Shown: in pieces, positions 46,101 to 59,584 of the stretch
Layout: each line of letters begins with the position of its first letter
Position numbering within the stretch: the stretch's first letter is position 1
Source of the DNA: Siderastrea radians
Taxonomy: Eukaryota; Cnidaria; Anthozoa; Scleractinia; Rhizangiidae
Reading direction: 5' to 3'
Length of the DNA: 64,000 nt
NCBI GenBank assembly: GCA_964017195.1
Contig: OZ024898.1
Location: 9,871,130 to 9,935,129 of the forward strand
Notes under the pieces: model-generated
Told to the model about the DNA's origin: nothing
Seen by the model: the letters and a program-made list of their open reading frames with translations, nothing else
The model's database searches: none
Position numbers and translations under genes: made by a program

Positions 46101-48568
46101 CGTACAACAATAATATAAACTGAAAACGTCCTTTTAATCCGTATACGGGAAGCAGTAGTATAGTCCTTTTTTTGGTGGGGAATCTCTTTAATTTGAGGGA
46201 GAATACATTAACGTTGATGACGTCATAGGGTATTGTCTTTATCTCATGAATAAAATGTGGAGGAATCCCACAATTCTATTGTTTTCACCGTTTCCACCAC
46301 CTGGTTGTGGTTCTTAAGGAAAACATTTATTTGAAAACGTTCGCGTAGACTTTCTAAAACGTTTCCAGTCGGAATCATAAGATCGTTTCTAAAGCTTAGG
46401 TCTAATCGTTGAGAAAATAAGAAATATGTAAAATGTATGGCGGCATCGCTGTTTCTATGCTAACACTGATGTCAATCAAACCTATTTTTCTGCCAAGTTC
46501 GTTCAATGCGAAGTAAATGTAAAGTCGCCTGACCTACCGAGCTCTGATACAAAATATCAGCCCTTCAAATGTTACGTAACGTGGTCTTACAAAATCAAGG
46601 CGAGCCACTTTAAACGTGAGTTTTCTTTTTCTGTGCAAAGATGTTTTGTAGACCGCCATCATGAAATGAGCGTAACACAATAACTGCACGGTGCGCAAGA
46701 GTCTAACACTGGACTCCCAGCGGTGCAAACTGCAGGTGTCCCACCAACCTTTGCAAGTTTTGCCGTCACCAGAGTAACCAATCTTGCAAGTACAGGAATA
46801 AGATCCGCGAGTGTTCTTACAGATGGCATTGACATCACAAACGGGGGAAGAAGCAGTGCACTCGTCAACGTCTGAGTAAACAAAAGCAAAAAAAAAACCG
46901 TTCAACGAGTTCAAAACGCAATTGATGACAAAATTATAAACAGTAAATGAAAATTCGAGTTATAAAACTCACCGTCTGTTTTCATATCGCAGTGAGCAAG
47001 TACAGGAATGTCGGGCTTAATAGAAGAGATCCAGTATTTACCGCTGACCATTTGTCCTTCACTCGCCTTAATCTCTTTACAGGACTCTGCTGGCAGCTCG
47101 GGAATAGAGCCGAGCGGAACTGCAGGGGAGAATCGATTGATAAGAAGAAACTATCATTCAGCATGTCAAGAGCGACGGACCAAGACAAATTTGAGTTGAG
47201 TTTCCGATGGAAGGAGAAACCATTACCTTCCAGAAACTAACCACTGAGCTACTGGGAGACTGGTGGCAAGTTAGCTCAAGTTCAATGATCATCAACACAA
47301 CACAACGCAACACAGCACAACACGACACAGCACAACTGGGCAACAGAACACGACACAACACGACACGACACGACACAACGCAACACAACACAACAGAACA
47401 CAACAGAACACAAACCAACGCTACACAACACAGCACAGCACAGCATAACACAACACAACACAACACAACACAACAACACAACACAACACAACACAACAAC
47501 ACAACACAACACAACACAACAAAACAACACAACACAGCACGGCACGGCACAGCACAACACAACACAACACAGCACAACACAACAACACAACACAACACGG
47601 CACGGCACAGCACAGCACAGCACAACACAACACAACACAACACGGCACAGCACAGCACAGCATAACACAACACGACACAACACAGCACAGCACGGCACAA
47701 CAACACAACACAACACAGCACAGCACAGCTCAACACAGCACAGCACAGCACAGCACAACACAACACAACACAGCACGGCACAGCACAACATAACACAAAA
47801 CAACACAACAACATAACACAACACAACAACACAACACAACACAGCACAGCACAGCACAGCACAACACAGCACAACACAGCACAACACAACACAACACAAC
47901 ACAACACAACACAACACAGCACAGCACAGCACAGCACAGCACAACACAACACAACACAACACAACACAACACCAACACAACACAACACAACACAACACTG
48001 AGCACGGCACAGCACAGCACAGCACAACACAACAACACAACATTTTTAAATTTGTATCTTCATTCTACAATCCCAGTTGCGTTCTTAAGCCCAAATAACC
48101 TTAATTAGCATTTAATACAGAAACCGAAGGATTGTTGTAACTCAGTGAAAATAATACTCAAGTACACTGTGTCACTCCTGAGAAATTACGTTGAATAGGC
48201 GTTCAAAAGTAGTCAAAGACTCATTTTATTTGCCATAACAACTGCAATAGTGTACCTCGTTTCATGGCCCGTCTGTAATAAAATCGATCCTGATCCCGAA
48301 CAAAATCCTCAGGCCTGGCTTCCTTAGTTCTATCATTGAACTCACACTTGCCGACAGATATGACAAAATTAAAACTTTGACATCTCTGATCACGTCGGCA
48401 GGCGATCACGCACTCGGGACCAAGTTCTGCCATCATCGTCTGGTAGGTGTGTCCCCGTAATTCCCAGCCAAAGATGGATTTCTCAATTCCACTGGCAGGG
48501 TGCTGCTCACAAATTGCACCATGAAGTAGCTGGCTCAGCAAAAACAGAACTGCGATCCGGAGGGCCAT
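42087..48568 (-). CDS. Secreted PAN / six EGF / fibrinogen-related protein (skeletal-matrix type), 10 coding exons
   Basis: Exons by splice sites and frame: 48256-48568, 46973-47119, 46749-46871, 45525-45647, 45240-45362, 44955-45077, 44669-44791, 44381-44503, 44197-44282 and 42087-42743. All have AG/GT borders and consistent phase, about 646 residues. Order: signal peptide ([19 protein letters not shown]), PAN/apple domain ([16 protein letters not shown]), a fibrinogen-like N-terminal piece ([20 protein letters not shown]), six calcium-binding EGF modules (DxxEC ... C-x-N ... GFSGDGKTC), a second [10 protein letters not shown] piece and a fibrinogen-related C-terminal domain ([20 protein letters not shown]). 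The design matches coral skeletal organic matrix protein 5-like genes. It probably acts outside the cell in adhesion or matrix. Four internal EGF exons are near-identical, showing recent exon duplication. Confidence 0.85.
43041..43125. repeat. (TTGA)n/(GATT)n microsatellite in the last intron
   Basis: About 85 bp of GATT/TTGA tetranucleotides with a few changed units. ORFs through it are artefacts. Confidence 0.9.
47294..48039. repeat. ACAAC/ACAGC pentanucleotide satellite in the first intron
   Basis: Nearly 750 bp of ACAAC, ACAGC and ACGGC pentamers, more uniform toward the right. It lies in intron 1 of the PAN/EGF gene. Cys/Leu/Val-only ORFs in it (and Thr/Gln/His ones on the other strand) are meaningless. 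Confidence 0.95.
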
Positions 48569-51500
48569 TGTGCACGCGAAGGGCTGACACAGAAAGAGAC
48601 CTGAAAAAAATATTAAAAGCAGAGACTGGGGACACTTTCCATCTGGCCAAAATTTCCAGTTCAACTAGTTTAAATACAAAGGGAACGCGCAGATCAACGG
48701 GAAATAATTTACTGGAACAAATGGACGACCTTTGGAGGTATCGCACCTTCTTTTGGGACGTAAATTACCGCCTGTTGCTATCAATTATAAATTACTCGTC
48801 CCCGTAACAACAACACAGTGAAGACCCAAAATAGTTTTGTGCTTTCTTTAAATTTCTTCCGACAAAATAGTCACATTAGTCGCTGGTGTTGATTCAGAAT
48901 CGAGCACAAAATTATCTCCCCAGAAAAGTCCTTCATTACAACCCGTGTTTGCTGAAACATCCCATCTTCCGCTGACAATTTTTATGTAATAAGGATACAT
49001 TTGTCTTTGCAAATTCAATATGCTCGGTTTCTATACAGTGAGTTTTTATAACAAACACTGATATTTCTGATCTTTTCTGTCCTTTTGCTGTCACTTTGCT
49101 GTGCTAGTACAGTTCCACAAAAAATATTTTCAGCTTACAAAATGTTTCTATAAAGACACTACAACCTTGATTCCACTTCTAAAGTAATCACTCATGCTGG
49201 CGACTGTGTCCTCAGTCTTTTTGACCCATCAGGCTTCCATCATGTTTTATACGACAAATACTTGGAGTTTTTCAAACACATGCTTTTAATACGAAGATCT
49301 GGTTATAACAGCGGAAATTTTCCTGGGTTCTACCCACACAATTCATGGATGCACAAAGTTTTATGTACAATCTCGCCGGTTTACGATTGCCCCAAGAAAA
49401 CGGCGTAAATCGTAGTATTACGCGTCGTCATCCGCTTCCCAATTGTCAAGGACGGAGGTGAGGTAGGGACTGGTAGGGCTAAAGCGCAACCACTTTTTTG
49501 CTTGGGTTCATTTTTTAGGTCTCCCGATGACATGAATAATGTATGAATTTCACCACTTGAAAGTAGTAAAACGCGTCTAATCTTGCATTTGCCCTTCACG
49601 AAGTCAAAGGCTCGGCAAAGCTGTGCTGCGGCAGTTATATTTTCACGGGCGTTCCTACCGTATGGCAGACGCGGATAAGGGCGATTTGCCCATTTGCTTG
49701 ACGATGCTCGACGAGCTCCATACTAAATAACTTGCAGACATTTCTTAGCGGTTCACTGTGCCAACACAAACCTTGTTCTATTTTTCTTCCTTTCTCAGCT
49801 CCGTTGGGAATGTCAAGAAGGATCACATGAGCTTATTCAAAAGTGTGTCAGGTAAAGTCCTTTCGACTATTTAACCGGTTAATGATGCAAGAATTATAAA
49901 TGAAGCAAATAATATAGTTTCATTAACGATCGTCAAACTTCACAGCATTCTGGCGTCTGAAGACGTGGCTTGGAAACAGGATGGGTGACGAAAGGTTTAG
50001 TAACCTAGCCGTGTTGAATGACGTCTAGCTGTCTAGCTGACGTCGCAAAGGAATTTGTTTCATGCAACGAGAACCGCGAGAGAAACATTGGCAACTTCAA
50101 AAAGTAGCAACCTTAGGTAGTTTTATTTAACATATTTACTGTATTGGTATACCAAGTAAGGACGGTTATGTTATATTTATTGGGGTTGTAAATATGATGG
50201 CGTGCAAATGCATGATAAATAGCGGAACAGTGACACCCTGATGGTTGTTTGTCTTGGCCAGATGTTTTAGCCCTATGACTTTAAAATGGTCTCCGCGGTC
50301 CCTGATTGTACGACCGCAACAATCTTTCAGAAGTTCCTACTGTAGTTGTTCGTAAATTTTCCTTCTAGCATTTCTAGCTTATTCGGAAAAATCGTTCTGT
50401 GTACACGAACCAAAAAAAACCATTATTTACATTCTCTGAGAACGTTACCTACTTTCTGTTTATTAATTTAATGGCAGAAATATTTATTGATACACAAATA
50501 ACCAGCAGAGTTCAACCAACTACAGTTAAAACCTGCATTTTATTTATTTCTTTCCTTGTGAGAAATAGGTACTCACTTATTAATTAATTATATTTCAAAA
50601 TGTGGCACATCACTCTTGGTCTTTATGATGTTAATGCAAACAATAGTGAAGTTTATATTTTGAGACAGATTCTGGAAACCGCGATATTGATTGACGTCGT
50701 TTTCACGATTAAATTAAAGACCAAATATATAAAGTTTATTTTGGACAGCTTCTCGAAACCGTGATATTGACTGCAAAGGCGCTCCTTTATAACATAGTCC
50801 TATTTCTGGCTGTTTTGCAAGTGATTCATGCAGTGTCCTAAAATGTATATTAACATGTGTATCCTAATTAACACGACCGCAAGATTTCCAGAAGTTCCTT
50901 GTCTATGAATTTTACTTTCAGTATTTCTACCTTGTATGAGAAATTATTCTTTTAACGTGAACTGGTAAAGCTAATAAAAAAAATGCTCAAAATTTTAAGT
51001 TTTTTAATTACTTCAATGAAAGAAAAATTTTTCTTCGATAGATAAAGGAGTTACAATCTTATGGATAGTTTGCGACTGTTTACACAGGGAAACGCAACTT
51101 TACCTGTTTAGACATGACTATAGACACAACACTTTTCCCATTTTTTCTCCTTTTTAGGAATAAGAAACTCGCATATTAATAATTTGTAACCCTTTTATTT
51201 TCGTTTTCTGTTCAGGAAAACTTTCCTTGACGGGAAATCATTGTATTTTTTCGCCAAAGTGTAGTGCGTTATTCGTGGCTTTTGTTATGTTAATGCAACA
51301 GGTCATTGAGTTGAATTAACAATAGCTCAGAAATGGAAACGGTAAAATATCGACTCATGTTGTTGTGCTATTTGCAAGACCGCAAAGGCAGTATTTTGGG
51401 GCTGTTGTGAAAGTGATTCTACTTTTGAGTACGAATTTCCAGAATCTAATATTACAATCCCGTGTTTGCAATAACATCCTTAACTAATCCACTGACAACT

Positions 51501-54500
51501 TGGAATGCAATTAGGATTCACCAGTGTCACTGGGAAGTTGAAAGGTTTGCTCGCCGGTTTTCCGGGTTTCTTCAAATTATCCGTTAGGGACAATTATTAA
51601 AACAACAGCTTTTCTGGTTTTTCTTGTCCGACTTGGTCACTTTTTGACCCATTAGGCTGTTTTTATCGGATAAATAATCACAGTCAAATCGCACAGAAAC
51701 GCACAGAGTATTGGTTATTCACTGTCGTCACCGCTGAGTTAATAGACCAACTCATGGCATCGTTTTTCGGAATTTTTGCATTTTGACCTGGACAGAAAAT
51801 CGGCCGAAGTAAATTGCCAAGCCGTCTTGAAAATAGATAAATAAATAAATAAATAAAGGAAATTTTATAACGCTAGTAGTGCGTTGTCGTTGACTGTCTT
51901 GTAGACAGGAAAAATACGTTCCCAATAATCAAACTCCTGCCTTGTTAGTTATCGGTTACAACAGTAATGTTCTACTTATTGCTCGGCATCATTCAGGGAC
52001 ATTTTACTAAACTGAAATATCTAAGGTGAACTATGTCTTACGCACAAATATTCCATCGAAACGAACTGTTATTTGAGCCTGTGCTTCTGTTGCGTTCTTC
52101 AAAGGCCGGCCGACCCCCCGCTCTCAAAACAAACGTTCCACAAGCTTAAGGTAACATTTCGCTAAAGAAAAGGGCAGTTTTTCATCACAGTGAAATCCGA
52201 ATCGTAGCCTCTTATACTTTCGAATACATATTATCAGTTCTTCAAAACGAACCGTTAGGTCGGCCCCTCCAATGCATGGTTGTCTGTTGTTTTCTTTATA
52301 CATAGGCATTTGGGTTGTTGATAGCATTTAATGATCGACTACTAAAATTTTATCGCTAGGTTTCCTCGTCTGTAGAGGCCAACGCATCTAATTCGAATAA
52401 AACACATGGCCTTTGGAGCTTTGTATCCTCAATGATGAAACGACCATGTTGTCATAATATGAATATTTTTTAAATTCAAGGAAGAGGTAAGTCGTAAGTG
52501 GTATACAATTCTTCATAAAAAAAACTGACGAAAAACAAATAATGATGAAAAAAAAAGGGAATTATCGCCTTTTATTGTTGTGGACCTTAGATTTGCCAAA
52601 ATCATGTCTGGCAAAACATGAAAGGTGGTCGGCAAAATTTTCGCCTTGTATTTGAGTCACATTCTAAGAAGTATTAATACTTTAACGATGTGCGAAATAA
52701 GCGAAAACAGAAGTTAAAAGGGATACGGTGGATAAAACTGGATAAGATCTTTGTGAAGCAGGCTTATAGAAAATGTTCAGCCCGTTACCTGCCCAACGAC
52801 GAATTGGAGTAAATCGTGAAAAAAAAAAAAAAGATTGGTTATGGCAACATTGCATATGGAAGAACAAAATAGTGAAATAGCTTTCGTGAGTTTACAACTA
52901 GGAATTCAACCATAAAACAAAAGAAAACCAAACAAAACGAAAATCCTGAAAAGGAAGTAAAAAGCGACTAAGGGAAACTTAAAGCTCTTACCAATCCCTA
53001 ATCTTGAAGATATGTATTCTTGGATTAGACGTGAAACGTTTATGTCATTAGCTGAGAAGAGAACAGTTATCCACTCGCACCTTTCAGGCCAGGCAAATTG
53101 AGCTCTGAGTTATAATTTTTAATTTAACGCGAATATATTGTTTATATTCCGATGTATAACTAATTACGCAAATAAAAAGGTTTGGCAACTTTCCTCAGAA
53201 GAATTGTTTATTAATGAGCCAAGCTAAACTACGTCTTCTAGCTTTTTCTTTTTCTTTTTTTGTTGGAGGAAGACGTATCCACTTTTTTCTGTAAAGTTTC
53301 CTAATTTTATTTTCGTTTTCATCCGATCCAACTGATTTACTGTTTACGAAGTCTCATAAAGGATTCCTACATTATAAGCTGTTATTCAAAACATCCGATG
53401 ATAATATACTCAAAATGTGGCACCTCATTCTTTTGTGATGTTAACTCTGCCATGTCTGCAACCGATAATTAAGTTAAATTGAGACAGCGAATGCATAAGC
53501 TTTCAATATCTACAATCATTAAAACAACGTCTGTTTGTTTTCCTGTCCTTTTCATGGTCTTTAAGGAAGTTCCCTGCTTGTGAAGTTTTAATCAACTAAT
53601 ATTTTCAAATAGTAAATGTTTCCATGGACTCATCCCAAACTTGGTTCAAATTCTAAATCAATTATCATTTATGTTGGCGACAGTGTTCCCATGCTTTTAT
53701 TGTGTTAATATGACAGATAATTGCGGTTAACAAGGTCGGCTTATAGAATAAAAACGCATTTGGTCATCGACATATTCACAAGTTCCCTGGTTAACATCCA
53801 TTGGACGTTGGCGGAGGAGAGGGGAGGGGTTAGGGAGAGTCGAAAGTAAGACGACAGAGTGTCGACGATTGAGCCGGATACAGTGGGGAGTCTGGGGAAA
53901 AAAATAACGTGTTTTACTCATGCTAATAACAGAACATAAAGAGAAAAATGAAAAATGAGAACAAACTCGGTTTCGCTGTTATCTACTAATGTCACTCAAA
54001 AAGATGTCGCAGAAGTAATACTCGTTCGCAAGGGTTACAAAACTAACAAAAGTGTTGTGCCTGGATTTACGATATAAACCCAAGGGGGGTCCATCAACAG
54101 CCCCCCCTCCTCTTGTACTACGGTGGGGGTACCGGTCGGGAAGTATGTCTAGGGAAAGACTGTGCCTGAGGTCTAAGTATCACACAGTTCTTCTCTGTAA
54201 AGAACGACCTAGGCCGGTGAACGAGTCGAATTGGATATGAGAATTGGTTTGTCAGTGAAAAGTCTTTGTATTCGCGTTTCCTCCAACCATCAAAGTACAA
54301 ATTAAACTTATAAAAAGGAGCCGCTTGCAAACCTCACGGAGAAAGGACAAACGATGAAACAGATGTTGAAATATATCAGTATTGCGATTTTTTTTTTCAT
54401 AGGAAGCATTAGTCCTGTTGCCAGGACGCCTATAACGGCACCCTAACCAAGGGGCTTAACTCTGGGTGGTGCTCGATGCGTCCCATAATTTCCGGGTACG

Positions 54501-54989
54501 CATGCATGGATTTCCCCCCTCACTCCCCCCCCCCTCCCAACCCCTCAATCTGACGAAAAAAAGGATTAATAAAAAAGAAATAATGGAGGCAAATGAAGGA
54601 AAATATACCTTTGGAGTGGTCATTCCGGGTTGGAAATTAGCGATTTGGGTTTTCTGGTGGAGTTATTTGGGTAGAAATATTTCTGAAATGTCACTGAGAG
54701 ACTTCCTGTTTTCGGGCCTGTCATGTTTTAGCGGTTTATTTAAGAGAGGTCATGTTCCATCATTTACGTAAATTTGTTAAATACCACGTTGGTGGACTTT
54801 TTGGTGTCCATTTTTAGCCTAATAGAACTTTGGGTGTAAAATATGGCCCTCATTCGTACCCCGTCACTAACATATCTGAGCGCATGTACATATCTGAGCG
54901 CATGTACATCCCCCGCCCCCAGGGGTCAGGGTAATTATTACACTATACTAGGTGTTAGACCAAGCGTCCGATGTAAGTTTTCTAAATAC
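48569..54989. other. Host intergenic DNA upstream of the PAN/EGF gene
   Basis: No gene is supported over about 6.4 kb. Several diverged direct repeats share CAAAATGTGGCAC(A/C)TCA(C/T)TC and the following GATGTTAA (about 50598, 53410, with a weaker copy at 51260) and CTTCTCGAAACCGTGATATTGACTG-like blocks (about 50670, 50750). An (AAAT)n run lies at 51838-51860. A short C-rich patch lies near 54520. Confidence 0.5.
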
Positions 54990-57900
54990 CAGTTGAGGTG
55001 TTACATCGAGATTCCACACATGGGGGGACAGCAATAGACCGTATGCCGAACGCTTTAATAACTCTTTTTCTGTGTTTCAAGACCCTAGCTGATGAAACAG
55101 GGATGCACGGGTTTTTAAAATAGTATGCGATTAAAAATTATCAGCCATGCTTTTACCTTACATTGGCATCCTATCTCAGTTCAATTCTTACTGGATTTTC
55201 TAGAATGCTAGCGCTATTGCCTCTCTTGGCATGTACCTATAGAGTCAAGTTGTTTAGGGGGACGACATAATAACCTGGGACTTTGAATGGTCAACAATTC
55301 CAGCTTTAGGATTACGACAATGACATGGTGTGTGAGGCAGACTCAAATATGATTGTTGGGCCGATTGTTGGAGACGATTCTCCCGGTTTTGACCGCCTTA
55401 AAGTTGTAAAGAAGAAACCTTTTTCGGTCGCACGGCCTGTAATGGGGGCTGAGGGTAGTTACCCTATGTAAAATTCTTGGGTGGGGGTGAGCCGCTGGTA
55501 CTCTGAGACCCTTAGCCTATTCCATGTCAGGTTGCATTGTGCAGCGCTCTTCTAGACTGGACACCTAAAATCCCCACCCTATTCCAGATTCGCCGAGTCG
55601 AATCCTAATTTCCCGATACTGTGATACACTTTTGTCAATTTAGTCAGAACTCTGTTTTAAACTCGGAATACAGCTATATAGATGCTTCCTGTATAAGTGT
55701 TGCTTTAAAGTAAAAAAAAAAAAAAAAAAACTAAAATATTCTAGACCAAGACTCTCTGATCTGACTCGATACCCTATTCCAGACCAAGCTGAGCTGGTGC
55801 ATGGGAAAACCCTCATTCTCGGACCGCACGCTCCGTGCCTTTGTAAGTAAACGGGAGAAATTTGTCGCTGAAATTTTCAAACATTGCTCAGCGGCTCGGC
55901 AAAAGAAGGAAAAATTCTCTTCTCAGTCACGCAGCGACTGCATATTAAAATCTGATTATGTTGTTTATCGCGAAATAAAGTTGGAGCCCTGAGCAATCTT
56001 TTTCTAAGCTACAGGATAACAAAACAAAGTCTTCAGACTTTATAAAGACAGAACAGATGGTCCTTTTCCGTTTCTTTTGCGACAGAGACTTATTATATAT
56101 CATACTAAGTTTTGTTAAGAAACGAACTGCCGAAATGAAAGCAAATTGTTATTCGTAATTGCGACATGAATGTTTAAACTAATTAAGATATACACATAGC
56201 ATGGTATCTGGTTTCGATGTTTCTCCAAACACATGGATTTGACTATCAAACACATGGTTTTGAATATGACGGTGTGAATTTTCTCTTGCTTATCACTGAC
56301 CTAGAAACAGTCTCCGGAGCATCCACCTCACCAAATATGGCTGCACGGAGTACATGAAATCATATGACAACCCAGCCTGTGGGAACATTTGGACTTTATT
56401 GGGATGCCTATGTAGTTCACACTACATAAGCATCTCAATAACTGAGCGTTTTATAGCTACAATCATAATAACGTTCTAATAAGACGACATTGATTTACCT
56501 GCGTTTCAGCACTTTTTAAGCCGTTTTGGGAGAAATTTGCATCAAAGCGCAGACGGTTTATTCATGCGATTTCAAATGTAATGGTTTCAAGAGCGTTAGA
56601 AACTGGAACCTAAATTAACATGTCACTTTCAACTATATATTAACTCTTAGTTCTCGGAAGATTTTCTCGGGTTAATCTACATTCTTTTGACGCACTTGAA
56701 ACGATTACATTTGAAATCCGCGCAAAGAGAAAGAGGGCAGCAAATCTTTTCCAAAGAGTGAATTGCTATAAAGCGGCGGGTTTTCTTTTGGAGGCCCTGT
56801 AACTGACAAATTTTGCTCAAAAAAATTATAAGAGCTTGACCACCACAAAGTTTGGATCCAACAGCAAGTTTATTTTACACCAGCACCAGTACTAATACAA
56901 CGAACATCAACAATAGAATGAAATAATAGCTTCGCATAGGGAATCTATGACAACATTTTGCATCAGGAAACTCCACTGTCGAGCGGGAAAAACGCTGAAC
57001 GATCTTGATCGTAGAGTCTGCGGGTCCTCGGTCAGCGGACATTCGCCAATCTAGCCTGCATAGCAGGCGTAGTTTGCTGGACGAGCGATGAATATCCTGG
57101 GCGAGCGATGAATAATCCGATATGCCGCTATCTTGAATAATGAAACTGACAGAGGGTTGGGGCGAGGCAAAAAATTATCCATTTTCTACTTGCTTTCAAA
57201 ATGGCGGCCTAAGCGATCGTTAAACAAGCGTTCATTTCGTAAAAAACGCCTGTTCTGCAGGCTATCGCCAATCATTCGCGCGATCGTTATACCAGGGAAT
57301 CTGAATACAATACTAACCGTTAAATTATGGGCTGAATAGCGATCTTGTAAAAACAAACAAAGTTGTCTTAACTGACGTAAGCGGCGGGTTTTCTTTTAGG
57401 CAAAGTTCAAAGAGTGGGATATCCTGATGCAGGAATTGTCTTCAGTATTAGATATGTCTATTGATACAAGCCATAAGCTAAAACTGAAATCCGAGGAACG
57501 ATTTCTAAATTTATGATCAAATCACTAAAGCACAATTATAATTTTTTTACGGCTACAACATACTTGAAGCTAATAAGAAGCATTTTTTAAATATAATATT
57601 GCTGTTGGCTTTTCTCTTTTTTTCGGTTAACAACTCAGCCCAGTCCCTTGGCATTCTCTTTCTTTACGGGTGCGGAGGGAGGTGTGCGAAAGGTTGACTT
57701 GACGTTATGAATTGACGTAATGCCAATCACGCAAAAATGGGGTGAGTAGGAAGGGAATGCCTCGACATCAGGCTGTTCTAGCTAAGAATATGTAGGAAAG
57801 GAAAAATGGCTAAATGCGCCTAACTTATTAATATAAATGCGGTTAAATATTGAAACTAAAATTAAAAGTTTAGGTTTTTTTATCTTACTTATTTAATTAG

Positions 57901-58125
57901 AACTCATTGCACCAAATGGCACTTAAGGCCCTTAGAATTGCTGTAATCTGCCGTGGGTATGGGGTGATCAACCCCGCACCCAACCCCTAACCTTGAGGCT
58001 CAGCGGCTGGCCTCTGTCACGCCTCTCACTTTCGACCAATCCGTCATGGTTGAACCGTCCCAGCCGTCATAGCTCCTGGGATTACCAAGGCACGCAATCC
58101 TCACCACCGCTGACAAGACCCGGGT
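54990..58125. repeat. Host repeat segment, copy 2
   Basis: Direct-orientation partner of 36440-38875, separated by about 16 kb that includes the PAN/EGF gene. It carries an A18 run near 55711 and the MITE at 57052-57264, both absent from copy 1. Confidence 0.75.
57052..57264. mobile_element. Mutator-like MITE with 9-bp target duplication
   Basis: Inverted ends TAGCCTGCATAGCAGGCG and (reversed) TAGCCTGCAGAACAGGCG are flanked by TCGCCAATC at 57043-57051 and 57265-57273. Nine-base duplications are typical of Mutator (MULE) elements. Copy 1 of the host segment lacks it (empty site near 38010). Confidence 0.85.
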
Positions 58126-58496
58126 GGGCTTTTCTTGAACTAGTTATATATAATTACTCATATGGAAAGTAAGACATAACGTTAGATTGTGCGTAAATAA
58201 CTACACGAATGTTCTCTCTTCGCATTATACATATATACACAAACGGTGTAGCTTCCAAAAAAATACTCAGGGAATCTAGAAAAATCTTCGGTCTTTGTCG
58301 ATGTTTCTCGTTATTTGTCGGTGTTGTTCGGTTGTCATTTACAGGGTGTCTCAGAAGTTCGTGCCTCCAATTTGAACAGATAAAAATCTACTTCCTATTC
58401 TGTAAGTTAAGCTTTCTTGCGAGCCCCAAACTACAGCATTCTTTGGATTTGGCAACTGGAATAAGTACTTAGGGCATTCGTCGGAGAAAAGAAAAT

Positions 58497-58960
58497 CCTC
58501 CCCGGCTCTCCTGTGCCGTTAGGTGCTTGTATTGCTTTGTAAACTTTAATCGAGCTCGGGGTTGTTTTTGCGTCAGAAGTGGCTTCTTATGTCGTCGAAA
58601 TGGCTTCCAACCTTTCTTATTCATGTATCGCCATACTGTCGCTCTTGAACCGGATAAACCTTTACCCTGTATTTGCTGTAACATTTTTCGAGTCGAGCTT
58701 CCTCGCTTGTACGTGGCTTTTTTGACAACTCTTCTAGCTTCTTTGGTGAAGACTGCTGGCCTTCCTGTTCTTGCTTGGTCTTCGAACTCTCCTCGAACTG
58801 ACCATTTCACAACCCAACGGACACTTTTGTTCGACAATTTTGACATTTCCTTAACAGATAACCCCGCGGATCGTAAAATGGAAGCTTGTGCTTGCAAATA
58901 TGACAGTTTTGCCGTTTTAAGCGGATGGAGTTCTGAGAAAAACTGACTAAACTGAGGAAT
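58497..58960 (-). pseudogene. Tc1/mariner transposase, N-terminal half only
   Basis: Read on the minus strand: helix-turn-helix pair (LSVKEMSKLSNKSVRWVVKW; GLSGSRATVWRYMNKKGWKP) joined by the GRP AT-hook-like segment (RTGRPAVFTKEARRVVKKA), and the LTQKQPRARLKFTKQYKHLT linker that precedes the DDE domain. The catalytic part is missing; fewer than 160 bp remain to the element end. No ATG is found in frame upstream. Non-functional relic. Confidence 0.8.
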
Positions 58961-59001
58961 GCATACCTTATATTAGCCGAGTTCGAGGTCCGTACTTACC
59001 T

Positions 59002-59136
59002 CTTATTAACCGAGCAGGAGGTCTGTATGGGAGAATCTTGACCGAGGTCGTGAGTACAGACCGAACGCAGTGAGGTCTGTACACACGACCGAGGTCAAGC
59101 TTCTCCCATACAGACCGACTAAGCTCGGTTAATAAG
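59002..59136. repeat. Foldback palindrome (CTTATTAACCGAGC ends)
   Basis: The long imperfect hairpin has arms containing GTCTGTATGGGAGAA and GTACAGACC facing their reverse complements. Non-coding, inserted in the mariner-like element. Confidence 0.7.
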
Positions 59137-59486
59137 ATGTTTATTATATGGCCAAACTAGAAAACTTTAATTCGCTTAATGTAAATGGTTCGTGCTAGCT
59201 GACATTTTGCTTGCAAAAGTCGATGAGCTGAACTTAAATCTGCCAAAGTTTGCTCGTCCTCTACCTTTTTTCTCGTCAGGCTTGTTGGCGCTTCATTTTA
59301 GTATTTTTAGAAGGAAATAGTCAATATTTTTGTAGTTTAGTTTACACCTTTGTCACCGCAAAGTGTAACCGGTCTAGATGCCGGTCTAGATGGGAAAATC
59401 TAGACCGCGGTCAATATCGACTTCAGCCAATCAAATTCGTGAACTCGGTAGTTCCCAGACCTTGTGAGACACCGCCAAATAATAAT

Positions 59487-59584
59487 GTAAGTTACGGACC
59501 GAGTTTTTTCCGCTCGATTTATGGCCCAAGCGCGAAGGGTGCGGGCCATAAATCGAACGGAAAAAACGAGGATCCGTAACTTAC
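59487..59584. repeat. Foldback palindrome (GTAAGTTACGGA ends)
   Basis: Arms of about 40 bp (GTAAGTTACGGACCGAG ... TCGATTTATGGCC) surround a short centre. Typical small MITE. Confidence 0.75.

Noticed and set aside
46534..46914. Single 126-codon gene with an EGF domain
   Set aside because: Only the EGF part is coding; splice sites show it is one exon (46749-46871) of the larger gene.
47158..48043. Long Cys/Leu/Val-only ORFs on the minus strand and Thr/Gln/His ORF on the plus strand
   Set aside because: They are read through the ACAAC/ACAGC satellite in an intron; composition is that of the repeat.
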